Shown one piece after another: positions 49,670 through 59,411 of a stretch of DNA of 64,000 nt. The notes under the pieces were generated by a model. That model worked only from the letters and a program-made list of their open reading frames with translations, was not told the DNA's origin and did no database searches. Both the position numbers and the translations under genes were made by a program. Location: the NCBI GenBank assembly GCA_028282725.1, contig JANQHF010000073.1, positions 40,349 to 104,348 of the forward strand, read 5' to 3'. Positions within the stretch are counted from its first letter, which is position 1, and every line of letters starts with the position of its first letter. The DNA is from Saprospiraceae bacterium (GTDB lineage Bacteria; Bacteroidota; Bacteroidia; Chitinophagales; Saprospiraceae).

Positions 49670-52108
49670 TTATTCCGTTCGAAGACTTTCTACAGGATTT
49701 GCCCTGGATGCTCTGACACTTTGAAAACTCACAGCTATAAGTGCTACTGATGCTGTCACAATTGCAGCCATGACAAATATCCACCAGCTGATACCTACGT
49801 GAAATTCGAAATCCTGAAGCCACTTTGTCATTGCATACCATGCCAGAGGCGAAGCTATCATTGCTGAAATGAAAATCAATTTCAGATAGTCCATGGATAA
49901 CCAACTTAAGATGCTCGAAGAACTTGCTCCCAGTACTTTCCTGATTCCGATTTCCTTTGTCTTGTGTGAAATCTTCAATGCCGAGATCCCAAACAGACCC
50001 AGGCAGGCTATGAAGAGAGCAAGAACCGTAGCATATCCGATGATGTTGCTCAACTTGGTTTCTTTACGATAGAGCATATCGATGTCATTGTCTATGAAGC
50101 TGTACGTAAAAGACTGATCAGGAGCCACTTCTTTCCAGGTATTTTGAATATCTCTGATCGTTCTCTGAAGATTCCCCCCCTTTACCTTAACCGAGAATTT
50201 TGGATTGATGGGATCCATGGAGCCCATATCCGGGGCTGCCCGAATGAGTGGCAGCATATCATAGGACATAACAAGGGGATCTACCGGATTGTGCAAGGAT
50301 GAAAAATGAAAGTCACCAGTCGTACCCAGGATTTTATAATCATTAAAGGGTTCGGGAAGTAACTTGCCAATCGGATTTTCTAAATTGTATTCGCTTATCA
50401 TCGCCTGATTGATAATCACCCCCTTCTCGTCTGTGTCGAATTCTTTAGAAAAATTCCGCCCATCGACGATATCTATTTCCATCAATGGAAGAAAGTTTTC
50501 GTCGACCTGGATCGCATTGAAATTTCTGAACTTGTTTTGTACTTTGTCCGTATAACCCAGGCTCAGCCAACCGACGCTTCCCAATGCATGAGAGGATATT
50601 GAAGTGCCCAGGATCGAAGAATTAGAAGCCAGCCTGTCCTTCAGGCGTGCGTGAATTTTATTGCCATCTTCCCAGACTTTTACGAGTCCTTCACCAGACA
50701 CGTTATAAGGGAAGGTGATTACCTGTGATTTTTCGAAACCCAGATTTTTATTTTGTAAATAAGACATCTGGGTTTGCATAATTCCGGTACAGATGATCAG
50801 GACTACGGAAAGAACAAACTGGAATCCTACTAGCCAGGTGAGTATAGATGCTTTTGATTTTTTTCCGGTAGCAGCAATTCCTTTTAACGCGTGAATGGGT
50901 TTGTATCCTGATAAGACCAGTGCGGGATAAATACCTGCTACGATTCCGGTAATGATAAAAATGCCTCCAAGACCCATAACAATGCTTGGGTTGGGACTTA
51001 ATAAGAGATTCTTGTCTGCAATTTGATTAAAAAATGGCAGGCTGAATTTTGCCAGGATTATTCCTAGGAGTACACCTGCAAAAACTGTTAAAAATGCTTC
51101 ACTCCAAAATTGAAACATAATTTGTGGTCTTGTCGCTCCGGTCACCTTTCTGACGCCAATTTCTTTTGATCGGCTTACTGACCTGCCTATGGCGAGTGTT
51201 GTAAAATTAATACACGCAAGGAGCAGAATAAGAAGGGCAACACCGGAAAGAATATAGGGGTAACGACTATCACTCACTGCAACAATGCCCTGCGGGATGT
51301 CATTGTTCAGATGGATATCAGCAAGAGGTTGGAATCCCACTATATACTCACCCGGTTTATAATCCCGAGCCACTTTTTTATCGATAAATGGAGCGACGGT
51401 TTTTTCAAATTCATCGACGTCCTGACCTTGGTTCAGCAAGACATATGTTTCGACCGATACACAGGTCCAGCATTGCATTCCAAACTCAGACATATAAGAA
51501 GTAGTATTTTCAAAAGGAATGAGAATTTCATATTGAATGCTTGAATTAAAAGGAGGATCTTCCATTACGGCACCAACGGTAAAGTCTGTCCATTCTCCTG
51601 CGACTTGAAGCACAATATTTTTTCCAAGAGGAGAGTCATCGCCAAAATATTTTTTGGCACTTTTTGTCGAAAGAATAGCATGATGTTTTTCCTCTAATGT
51701 GCTGCTGGAACCACTGAGAATATTAAAGTCAAATACATCCAAAAATGAAGGCTCGACAAGATGTACATCCTGCTCTTCTACGTTTCCATTCTTTTTGACG
51801 AGACTGTTTATTGTGGTGTACCGGACCGTTTGTTCAATACTCGGAAAATTGTCATTGAGCTCACTTCCTAAGGGATACGGTGTAATACTATTGAAAAAAA
51901 TGTCACCTTTAAAGTGCTCCTTGACCCATGCTCTATATATCCGGTCACTCTTAGAATGAAATTTGTCGAATGACCATTCATCATTGACAAAAAGAAATAT
52001 GAGTATACATATTCCAATTCCCATGCCCATCCCTGTTATATTGATCACGGAGTACGTCTTTCCTTTTAAGAGATTTCGCCATGCGGTTTTCAGATAGTTC
52101 TTAAACAT
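49670..52108 (-). CDS. ABC transporter permease (MacB/FtsX-like), paralogue 5 of 5
   Basis: 'AWRNLLKGKTYSVINITGMGMGIGICILI', 'KTKEIGIRKVLGASSSSILSWLSMDYLKLI'. Confidence 0.93.
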   Translation of the reverse strand: MFKNYLKTAWRNLLKGKTYSVINITGMGMGIGICILIFLFVNDEWSFDKFHSKSDRIYRAWVKEHFKGDIFFNSITPYPLGSELNDNFPSIEQTVRYTTINSLVKKNGNVEEQDVHLVEPSFLDVFDFNILSGSSSTLEEKHHAILSTKSAKKYFGDDSPLGKNIVLQVAGEWTDFTVGAVMEDPPFNSSIQYEILIPFENTTSYMSEFGMQCWTCVSVETYVLLNQGQDVDEFEKTVAPFIDKKVARDYKPGEYIVGFQPLADIHLNNDIPQGIVAVSDSRYPYILSGVALLILLLACINFTTLAIGRSVSRSKEIGVRKVTGATRPQIMFQFWSEAFLTVFAGVLLGIILAKFSLPFFNQIADKNLLLSPNPSIVMGLGGIFIITGIVAGIYPALVLSGYKPIHALKGIAATGKKSKASILTWLVGFQFVLSVVLIICTGIMQTQMSYLQNKNLGFEKSQVITFPYNVSGEGLVKVWEDGNKIHARLKDRLASNSSILGTSISSHALGSVGWLSLGYTDKVQNKFRNFNAIQVDENFLPLMEIDIVDGRNFSKEFDTDEKGVIINQAMISEYNLENPIGKLLPEPFNDYKILGTTGDFHFSSLHNPVDPLVMSYDMLPLIRAAPDMGSMDPINPKFSVKVKGGNLQRTIRDIQNTWKEVAPDQSFTYSFIDNDIDMLYRKETKLSNIIGYATVLALFIACLGLFGISALKISHKTKEIGIRKVLGASSSSILSWLSMDYLKLIFISAMIASPLAWYAMTKWLQDFEFHVGISWWIFVMAAIVTASVALIAVSFQSVRASRANPVESLRTE

Positions 52109-52153
52109 GGTGTTTATATTTTTTACTGATTTGAATTGCCTTCTATTGATCCA

Positions 52154-52834
52154 TCAATCCGTCTTTGTAGAGTGCTCCTTTGCAAAACCGTCCAACAAGT
52201 TGATAATACGGGTCCCGTAACTTGCGTTTTTTTCCGAGTGTGTGACTTGAATTATTGTCATTCCATCATCATGGAGGGTTTTAAATAATTCCATAATCTG
52301 CTCACCCTGGGTTGAGTGTAAATTACCCGTAGGTTCATCGGCCAATAGTAATTTTGGTTTTCCGACTATGGCTCGTGCAACGCCCACTAATTGTTGTTGT
52401 CCGCCCGATAGCTGACTTGGAAACAGGTCTTGCTTTGCTACAATATTAAACCGGTCCAGTATATCAGCTACCATTGCTTTCCTGTCTTTGCCCTTTACTT
52501 TTCTGTACAGCAATGGAGTTTCAATATTTTCATAGACCGTTAGTTCATCGATTAAGTGATAGGCCTGGAATACGAAGCCTATGTAGTGTTTATGAATTTC
52601 CGTTTTTTTCCTTTCACTTATTTTATGAACAGGTTCATCAAGGAATTCATAAGTGCCGCTATTAAAGTCGTCAAGCATTCCTATGATATTGAGCAGAGTG
52701 GTTTTGCCAGATCCACTGGGTCCCATTATTGTGACAAACTCACCTTCATTTACGGCCAGTGATACATCTTTTAATACCCAGTGTTTTCGTAAACCGGTGC
52801 GGTAGTATTTTTCAATATTCGATAATCTAAGCAT
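52154..52834 (-). CDS. ABC transporter ATP-binding protein (MacB/LolD type), copy 2
   Basis: Walker A 'GPSGSGKTTL', 'QLSGGQQQLVGVARAIVGKPKLLLADEPTGNL'. Confidence 0.95.
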   Translation of the reverse strand: MLRLSNIEKYYRTGLRKHWVLKDVSLAVNEGEFVTIMGPSGSGKTTLLNIIGMLDDFNSGTYEFLDEPVHKISERKKTEIHKHYIGFVFQAYHLIDELTVYENIETPLLYRKVKGKDRKAMVADILDRFNIVAKQDLFPSQLSGGQQQLVGVARAIVGKPKLLLADEPTGNLHSTQGEQIMELFKTLHDDGMTIIQVTHSEKNASYGTRIINLLDGFAKEHSTKTD

Positions 52835-52867
52835 GTTTGAGAAAGTGTCCCTGTACTGATGAAGATC

Positions 52868-53554
52868 TTACAGATATTGCTTCACGAGGTTCTCAGTCAC
52901 TACTTTTCCATCTAACATTCGGATGATGCGATTGCCAAATTCTGCACAATACTGTGAATGCGTAACCATTACGATTGTGGTTCCTTCTTCATTTAATTTG
53001 GTAAGTATCCGCATCACCTCATTTCCATTGGTGCTATCCAGGTTTCCGGTAGGTTCATCCGCTAATATCAGCTTAGGGTGATTTACAATAGCCCTGGCAA
53101 CGGCAACTCTTTGTTGTTGTCCTCCAGACAATTGTTGTGGAAAATGATTGCGACGATGCATAATATTCATTCCTTCCAGGAGCTCTTCAACTCTCGCTTT
53201 CCGATCATTAGCTGCAACCTTTGTGTATAACATCGGAAGTTCTACATTTTCAAATACCGTTAATTCATCAATTAAATTGAAACTTTGAAAGACGAATCCT
53301 AAATTGTGTTTTCTGATATTTGATCTTCCTCGTTCAGAAAGATGACCAATTTCCTGGTTCATAAAGTAGTATTCCCCGGAAGTTGGACTGTCGATCATCC
53401 CAAGTACGTTAAGAAGGGTAGACTTTCCACATCCCGAGGGACCCATCACAGAAACAAACTCTCCTTCCTTAATTTCTAAATTCAATTCATTGAGAGCAGT
53501 TGTTTCAACTTCATCGGTCTGGTATACCTTTACTAAATTGACTGTTCTTATCAT
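52868..53554 (-). CDS. ABC transporter ATP-binding protein (MacB/LolD type), copy 1
   Basis: Walker A 'GPSGCGKSTL', 'QLSGGQQQRVAVARAIVNHPKLILADEPTGNLDS'. Confidence 0.95.
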   Translation of the reverse strand: MIRTVNLVKVYQTDEVETTALNELNLEIKEGEFVSVMGPSGCGKSTLLNVLGMIDSPTSGEYYFMNQEIGHLSERGRSNIRKHNLGFVFQSFNLIDELTVFENVELPMLYTKVAANDRKARVEELLEGMNIMHRRNHFPQQLSGGQQQRVAVARAIVNHPKLILADEPTGNLDSTNGNEVMRILTKLNEEGTTIVMVTHSQYCAEFGNRIIRMLDGKVVTENLVKQYL

Positions 53555-53597
53555 AACTTTTATTTATTGTTAGAATTTGTGTTTTTTGAATTTCATT

Positions 53598-54848
53598 TTA
53601 TTGTAATACTAATTCTTCATTGTTTCCAAAATTTTCGTAACTGGAAGTGATGACCACGTCTCCGGGGGAAAGGCCTTCCAGTATCTCGAATGCATTCGGA
53701 TTTTGCTGACCTACTCTTATGTCTCTTCTTTTTGCAATTTTTCCGGATGGGTCCAATACGTAAATCCAGTTACCACCTGTAGTCTGATAGAAACTTCCTT
53801 TCGCCACGAGGAGTGCTTCTTGTTCAGCACTCAATTGTAATTTGACAGATACGGTTTGTCCCCGTTTTATCCCCTCAGGTGCGATACCAGTGAAATGCAT
53901 GTCAGCCTGAAAAGTGCCATTTGTGACTTCGGGATATATCTTTTGTATAAATAATTGATATTGCTGGCCGGCAAAATTAAACGAACCCTGTTGTTGGGTG
54001 AAAATCCGGGATATGTAAAATTCATCGATTTGAACCCTTATTTTAAAATTGGACAAATCGTCTATTTGTGCAATCTGGCTACCTTCAAGAATTAATTCAC
54101 CTAACTCTGAATTCAGGCCCGATAGTTGACCTGAGATCGGAGCTTTAATGACGAGGTTGTCCAAACTTTGTTTAGCTATAACCAAATTGCGTTGCATCAG
54201 GTCGAGCGTTGTTTCCATCTGTTGTTGCTGAAGTTCAGTCGACAGACTATCCTTTATAAGAGTCCTCGCCAGCAATCCTTTTCTTTGAACCAAACTTTCA
54301 TATTCAAATTCAGTTTCCATAAACTCTACCTCGGGAATAACTCCGTCTTCCATAAGTTTCCTGTTGCGCTCCAGACGCTGGGATAAAATGTTTAAACGAT
54401 AATCAACGTCGATGGCCGTCTCTTTTAGATTGAGACTTTGTTGTTCCATCAGCAAACTGTTGCTTCGGATTTGATTGATCTGTGAAACAATATTAGCTTC
54501 CTGGTTGAGATAATTGAGTTGAAGATCGGGATTGCTCAAGCGCAAGATGGGCTGTCCCGGTAAAACCATTGTGCCGTCTTCAACATATTTCTCATCGACT
54601 CGTCCTCCTTCTATGGCACCAATCAGAACATTCTTGATAGGAAGCACAACACCGGTCACAGGAATAAATTCCTGGAAGATTCCTCTCTTCGCCGTATCAA
54701 TGAGTATCCGATCTGACTGGACATTCAGTTTTGAGGTTCCGGCTGTCTCATACATCTCTTTGGCAAAATATCCAGCAACCGCGATGACGACAATAAGGAT
54801 CGCAATTCTTTGCCAAGTCCATTTCTTCTTTTTTACCTGTCTGTCCAT
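53598..54848 (-). CDS. HlyD-family efflux periplasmic adaptor
   Basis: 'IPVTGVVLPIKNVLIGAIEGGRVDEKYVEDGTMVLPGQPILRLSNPDLQL', coiled-coil hairpin, 'VLDPSGKIAKRRDIRVGQQNPNAFEILEGLSPGDVVITSSYENF'. Confidence 0.93.
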   Translation of the reverse strand: MDRQVKKKKWTWQRIAILIVVIAVAGYFAKEMYETAGTSKLNVQSDRILIDTAKRGIFQEFIPVTGVVLPIKNVLIGAIEGGRVDEKYVEDGTMVLPGQPILRLSNPDLQLNYLNQEANIVSQINQIRSNSLLMEQQSLNLKETAIDVDYRLNILSQRLERNRKLMEDGVIPEVEFMETEFEYESLVQRKGLLARTLIKDSLSTELQQQQMETTLDLMQRNLVIAKQSLDNLVIKAPISGQLSGLNSELGELILEGSQIAQIDDLSNFKIRVQIDEFYISRIFTQQQGSFNFAGQQYQLFIQKIYPEVTNGTFQADMHFTGIAPEGIKRGQTVSVKLQLSAEQEALLVAKGSFYQTTGGNWIYVLDPSGKIAKRRDIRVGQQNPNAFEILEGLSPGDVVITSSYENFGNNEELVLQ

Positions 54849-54929
54849 TTATGAGTTTTAATATAGTCGTTTCAAAAAGGGGATTACAGTGAAAGAGTCT
54901 TTACACTTACGGAGACTCAATATATTACT

Positions 54930-54946
54930 AGCTATAGATATGCCAA
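54930..54946 (-). promoter_or_regulatory. Sigma-54-type -24/-12 element upstream of hlyD-like gene
   Basis: Minus strand TTGGCATATCTATAGCT: GG-N10-GC spacing, matches YTGGCA...GCW; about 80 bp before the start at 54848. Confidence 0.65.
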
Positions 54947-55010
54947 AATATGTACCTTATTGACAATCAACGAGTTATAATCAATACCTCAAATCGAAAC
55001 CCATTGAGAA

Positions 55011-55047
55011 TGTTCATTTATGAACAATGAGTGTGCGATAATGAACA
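55011..55047. promoter_or_regulatory. Two tandem 16-bp dyads, putative enhancer sites for the adjacent NtrC-type regulator
   Basis: TGTTCATTTATGAACA (55011-55026) and TGTGCGATAATGAACA (55032-55047), 21 bp apart, about 80-110 bp upstream of the -12 element. Confidence 0.6.
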
Positions 55048-55383
55048 ACTTCATTTGTTTTTATCGCGATTTCTATCTATCGCAATGACGGATGTGTAAG
55101 CCTTGCGAGATCTTTAAATCGTTCCATCTTGTTCTTCCGATTTGTCAAAGGGAGCCATGATCACAATTTGTCCGGTTGAATTCAAAGTGAAAGAACACGG
55201 GAGTCCTGCAATGAAGTTGATTTTTAAAGACTGTATCAATGTAAATGATCTGAAGAGTGGAATAGGGGACCCGGAGTTTAGAGGGGGAAGGTAATCGAGG
55301 TCAGAACATTTCAACCCGGTCGATTATCTCATTCGTAATTAAAGTCAGATCTTGTGAATGCACGTGTCTGGTTGGAGTAAATC

Positions 55384-55548
55384 CTAGTCTTCAGTATCAG
55401 GATCTATACCCATTCTTATTTTTTCTTTACGCTCAACATGCGCATAGTGATTTTTCAGGCCTTTATTAACGTAATATCCAATGATCGCCACAACCGGAAT
55501 TAAAACCCAAATAATCCCGGGATCCATCAATTTTTCTAAAGCTTCCAT
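55384..55548 (-). CDS. Small single-TM protein, 54 aa
   Basis: MEALEKLMDPGIIWVLIPVVAIIGYYVNKGLKNHYAHVERKEKIRMGIDPDTED*: TM segment plus charged tail; below track length cut-off. Confidence 0.65.
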   Translation of the reverse strand: MEALEKLMDPGIIWVLIPVVAIIGYYVNKGLKNHYAHVERKEKIRMGIDPDTED

Positions 55549-55752
55549 AATTCAATCGTTATTTAGGTGATTCGATTCAGATTAAAGTGCAAACAGGTTG
55601 AATGACTTCTCTACCTATCATTTACCTGCACAAGCTACGATTTTTCCATAATGTTTGATAGGCGATATCGACCACTAACATCACTAATTAGACTAGCACC
55701 CATCATTGACTTCCTGTATGAATCAGAGAATATTGGGATCGGTAGAATAATA

Positions 55753-56245
55753 ATGAAAAGCTCGTCTGTCACATCGGTCATTTTTCTCTTTTTGGATTGG
55801 TTTTTATCATTTCTTGTGGAGATGATGACGATGGTAATGATTGTATAGATGGAAACGGCCCGATCACCTCTGAGACCAGAATGTCGGATGATTTTCATAG
55901 TGTTAGCTTTGATGGAGCCGGTACCATTTTTCTAACCCAGGGTTGTCCATAATCATTTCGTATTGAAGCGCTAGAGGAAATTATTGATATAATAGAAACA
56001 AACGTAGTCAGTGCTGAACTGACTATGAATATGAGATCATTTGGTTGCATTAAAGGTTCGATAGACAAACTGGGCATTTATATTACCATTCCTGAAATTA
56101 AAAGATTGAGTATACAGGGAGTGGGGAATACAGAGGTCAGGGTAAGGACAATTTAAATGTAATATTCACCGGAAGCGGAAATGTGTCTTTTGAGGGGAAC
56201 CCAACTATTTCCGTCGATATCACGGGCTCAGGAAGTCTTAATTGA
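55753..56245 (+). pseudogene. Disrupted GIN-domain (DUF2807) lipoprotein gene
   Basis: Fragments in three frames join as MKSSSVTSVIFLF/FGLVFIISCGDDDDGNDCIDGNGPITSETRMSDDFHSVSFDGAGTIFLTQGCP*SFRIEALEEIIDIIETNVVSAELTMNMRSFGCIKGSIDKLGIYITIPEIKRLSIQGVGNTEVR/GKDNLNVIFTGSGNVSFEGNPTISVDITGSGSLN*. One in-frame TAA at 55950-55952 and two apparent 1-bp deletions. Confidence 0.8.
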
Positions 56246-56435
56246 TGCCCATTAATCGTACAATCATTCCATGGGTGACAATGATATCCCGGAAGCAAAA
56301 GCCGTGTACGGCAATAGGTCTCACCACGTAAGTATGATAGATGTCCCCCGGTTTCAATTGCACTTATGTCTTGCATGTCGCTTGTTCAGTGTAAACTGTC
56401 CAGGATACCTTTCGTCCTCAAATCAAGATGCTAAG

Positions 56436-56481
56436 TGTTTGAAAATGAACAGTTAGTCTAAATACTGTTCGATAATGGTCA
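56436..56481. promoter_or_regulatory. Second pair of the 16-bp dyad at the NtrC-type regulator start
   Basis: TGTTTGAAAATGAACA (56436-56451) and TGTTCGATAATGGTCA (56466-56481), 20 bp before ATG 56502. Confidence 0.55.
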
Positions 56482-56501
56482 TTTTTGGATAGCTTAGTTA
56501 T

Positions 56502-57884
56502 ATGAAGAGAGACGGAAGAATATTGATAGTGGATGATGAAGAAGATATTTCATTCGCCCTCCGATTATTACTCAGTCAGCATTACGAAGAAGTATTTACT
56601 GAGAATAATCCCTTTCATATTCCCAGGTTATTGAGACAAAGAAATCCGGAAGTGGTGCTACTCGATATGAACTTCAGCAAGGGAAAGCAGGACGGCAGTG
56701 AAGGTCTTCATTGGTTGTCCAAGATTAAAGAACTGCAGCCAAATGTACAGGTATTAATGGTTACGGCTTACAGTGATGTTCATACAGCTGTTGAGACATT
56801 AAAAGCCGGAGCTACAGATTTCATTGAAAAACCATGGCGCAACGAAAAATTACTAGCTACAGTCAGCAGTGCATTTGAACTTCATGATTCGAAAACGAAG
56901 GTTGAAAATCTTAACGAACAGAAGCAGTTGCTCAATAAGACTTTGGATGAACCATATAGCGAGATTATCGGCACTTCCCCTCAAATGAACAGTATCTACC
57001 GCACTATTGACAAAGTTGCAGCAACGGATGCTCATGTATTGATCATGGGAGAAAATGGGACAGGAAAAGAATTAATTGCCAGAGCCATACATAGAAAATC
57101 TGTACGCCAGGACCAGGTATTTATTCCAGTGGACCTGGGGGCTCTTCCGGAATCTCTCTTTGAATCTGAATTATTTGGTCATATCAGAGGTGCTTTTACG
57201 GATGCACATGAAGACAAGATAGGTAGATTTGCTGCTGCCGACAGTGGTACGATTTTTCTTGATGAAATTGGAAATATTGGTCTCGGTTTACAGTCAAAAC
57301 TACTTCAGGTTCTACAAAACATGATTGTGACCCCTATAGGAGGACATCAGGCTGTGCCGATCAACGCTCGCGTAATCTGTGCTACGAATATGCCGTTGTA
57401 CAAAATGGTAGATGAAAAGTCATTCAGACAGGATTTGTTGTACAGGATCAATACCGTTGAGATTAATGTGCCCCCCTTGAGGGAGAGAAAAGGAGATATC
57501 CCTTTGCTGGTTGAACATTTTATCAGGCAGCTGAGAAAAAAATATAACAAGCCCGATATACAGCTACATCCTTCTGCACTTCCAAAATTAGAAGCTTATT
57601 TCTGGCCCGGAAATATTAGGGAGCTCAGACATCTTGTGGAACGCGCAATAATTCTTTCAGAAAATGATATCATCGAACCCCATAAATTTATAGCTCCTCA
57701 AAGAGTCAAGGAATCTGATTCTATGACTTTGAATCTGGATGAGTTAGAAAGAAAATCCATTTTAAAGGCACTCGAAATTCATAATGGAAATATTACCAAG
57801 GCCTCAAAGGATCTGGGAATAACAAGAGCAGCACTGTATCGTAGAATTGAAAAATACAAGATTGATGACGCAAGGCCTTCTTAG
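56502..57884 (+). CDS. Sigma-54-dependent response regulator (NtrC family: REC-AAA-Fis HTH)
   Basis: 'ILIVDDEEDISFALRLLL', 'GENGTGKELIARAIH', 'ESELFGHIRGAFTDA' (GAFTDA sigma-54 contact), 'LKALEIHNGNITKASKDLGITRAALYRRIEKYKI'. Confidence 0.97.
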   Translation: MKRDGRILIVDDEEDISFALRLLLSQHYEEVFTENNPFHIPRLLRQRNPEVVLLDMNFSKGKQDGSEGLHWLSKIKELQPNVQVLMVTAYSDVHTAVETLKAGATDFIEKPWRNEKLLATVSSAFELHDSKTKVENLNEQKQLLNKTLDEPYSEIIGTSPQMNSIYRTIDKVAATDAHVLIMGENGTGKELIARAIHRKSVRQDQVFIPVDLGALPESLFESELFGHIRGAFTDAHEDKIGRFAAADSGTIFLDEIGNIGLGLQSKLLQVLQNMIVTPIGGHQAVPINARVICATNMPLYKMVDEKSFRQDLLYRINTVEINVPPLRERKGDIPLLVEHFIRQLRKKYNKPDIQLHPSALPKLEAYFWPGNIRELRHLVERAIILSENDIIEPHKFIAPQRVKESDSMTLNLDELERKSILKALEIHNGNITKASKDLGITRAALYRRIEKYKIDDARPS

Positions 57885-57907
57885 CGATCGCTCTTACGAA
57901 TGTTAAA

Positions 57908-59260
57908 ATGCTTCAGGGAAAGACATATACGCTTGGCCGGTTCAAAATGAAGGTGATCGTATACATTGCGATGATTACAGGGATTTTATTGCTCGAGACC
58001 TATCTGATCATTACCGGACAATCTTATTTTACGATCAGTGTCATTGCTGTTTTTCTATGCTATTTTATCTACAGGCTGTTTTCACTTGTAAATAAAACGA
58101 ATCGTGATCTGACCAATTTTCTCATGAGTATTCGCTATAATGATTTTGAAACCACCTACAGTCAGAATAGTAACCAATCTGAAGACAAGGCATCACTTTA
58201 CAATGCTTTTAACCTGATTACGGGAAAATTTCGCGATATCCGATCCGAGAAAGAAGCTCAACATCAATTCCTGCTTGCTCTGGTGGAACAAGTTGAAACA
58301 GGAATTATTTGTTTTGATCAGGAAGGAAAGACGATATTGATGAATCACGCCTTGCAGAAATTATTGCATAAATCCTATTTGCCTTCAATTGAATCACTTA
58401 AAAGGGTCAATGAAGATCTTTATCAAAGTATCATGGAATGTCATCCGGGTGAACGTAAGCTTCTCGATGTCAAAATTGAAAATGACATTCTTCAATTAGC
58501 CTATGAGGCAACTTTGATCATCATGAATGAGGAAACACTTAGATTGTTTTCATTTCATAATATCAGATCAGAACTGGATTACCGCGAGATGGAGTCCTGG
58601 CAAAAACTAATTCGGATCCTGACCCATGAAATTATGAATTCGGTAAGTCCGGTCGTATCACTGGCTTCAACCACCGATCATATTATAACTAATGCCAAAG
58701 GTCTGGATGAGCAAACCAGAACTGACATTCATCAGGCCATCAGTGCCATTCAAAAGAGAAGTGAATTTTTGCTGGATTTTACAAGTAAATATCGTCAACT
58801 GACGCGGGTACCACCTCCTGAATTTGCAATGTTTGACGTTAAGGAATTATTCGAAAGACTGATCATACTGCACAAAGCGGAAATTGATGACCAATCAATT
58901 ACATTGATCAAACAATTCCCTGAGCACAAGGTGATGCTGAATGGTGATGCGGGTCTTTTAGAACAGGCTTTTATTAATTTGATAAAAAATGCGATTGAAG
59001 CCCTGGAAGGTCACCAGGGCCCGATTCTAGAAATTCGCTTGTACAAGGATGTAGAAAATGTAATCATTCAAATTGCAGACACCGGAGATGGCATCGAGGA
59101 AAGTATGTTGGATCAGATATTCATCCCATTTTTTACAACAAAAAATAGAGGTTCGGGTATTGGGCTAAGTCTTTGTCGTCAAATTATCGTTGCCAGCCGT
59201 GGAAGCATTGATGTTCAAAGCGTAAGGGGAAAAGGGACAATCTTTACGATCAAATTGTGA
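57908..59260 (+). CDS. Membrane sensor histidine kinase, NtrB-like
   Basis: Two N-terminal TM segments; 'LIRILTHEIMNSVSPVVSLAS' H-box, 'FINLIKNAIEAL' N-box, 'IADTGDGIEESMLDQIFIPFFTTKNRGSGIGLSLCRQII'. Confidence 0.95.
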   Translation: MLQGKTYTLGRFKMKVIVYIAMITGILLLETYLIITGQSYFTISVIAVFLCYFIYRLFSLVNKTNRDLTNFLMSIRYNDFETTYSQNSNQSEDKASLYNAFNLITGKFRDIRSEKEAQHQFLLALVEQVETGIICFDQEGKTILMNHALQKLLHKSYLPSIESLKRVNEDLYQSIMECHPGERKLLDVKIENDILQLAYEATLIIMNEETLRLFSFHNIRSELDYREMESWQKLIRILTHEIMNSVSPVVSLASTTDHIITNAKGLDEQTRTDIHQAISAIQKRSEFLLDFTSKYRQLTRVPPPEFAMFDVKELFERLIILHKAEIDDQSITLIKQFPEHKVMLNGDAGLLEQAFINLIKNAIEALEGHQGPILEIRLYKDVENVIIQIADTGDGIEESMLDQIFIPFFTTKNRGSGIGLSLCRQIIVASRGSIDVQSVRGKGTIFTIKL

Positions 59261-59411
59261 CAATCATGATGATTTGAAATTGTGTCGATCCGAGAGATTG
59301 CTTGAAATTGCCTCCACAGAAAAGAGGTTTTACAGAAGATATTGGCTGAGGAAGGCGGGCAAGTATTTCGTATAATATTTCCAACTACCAAGGGCTGCCT
59401 TAACTGTATTT

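Noticed and set aside
55114-55314. 66-aa minus-strand ORF in the efflux intergenic region
   Set aside because: No signal peptide, domain or clear partner; could be a remnant, but I could not support it.
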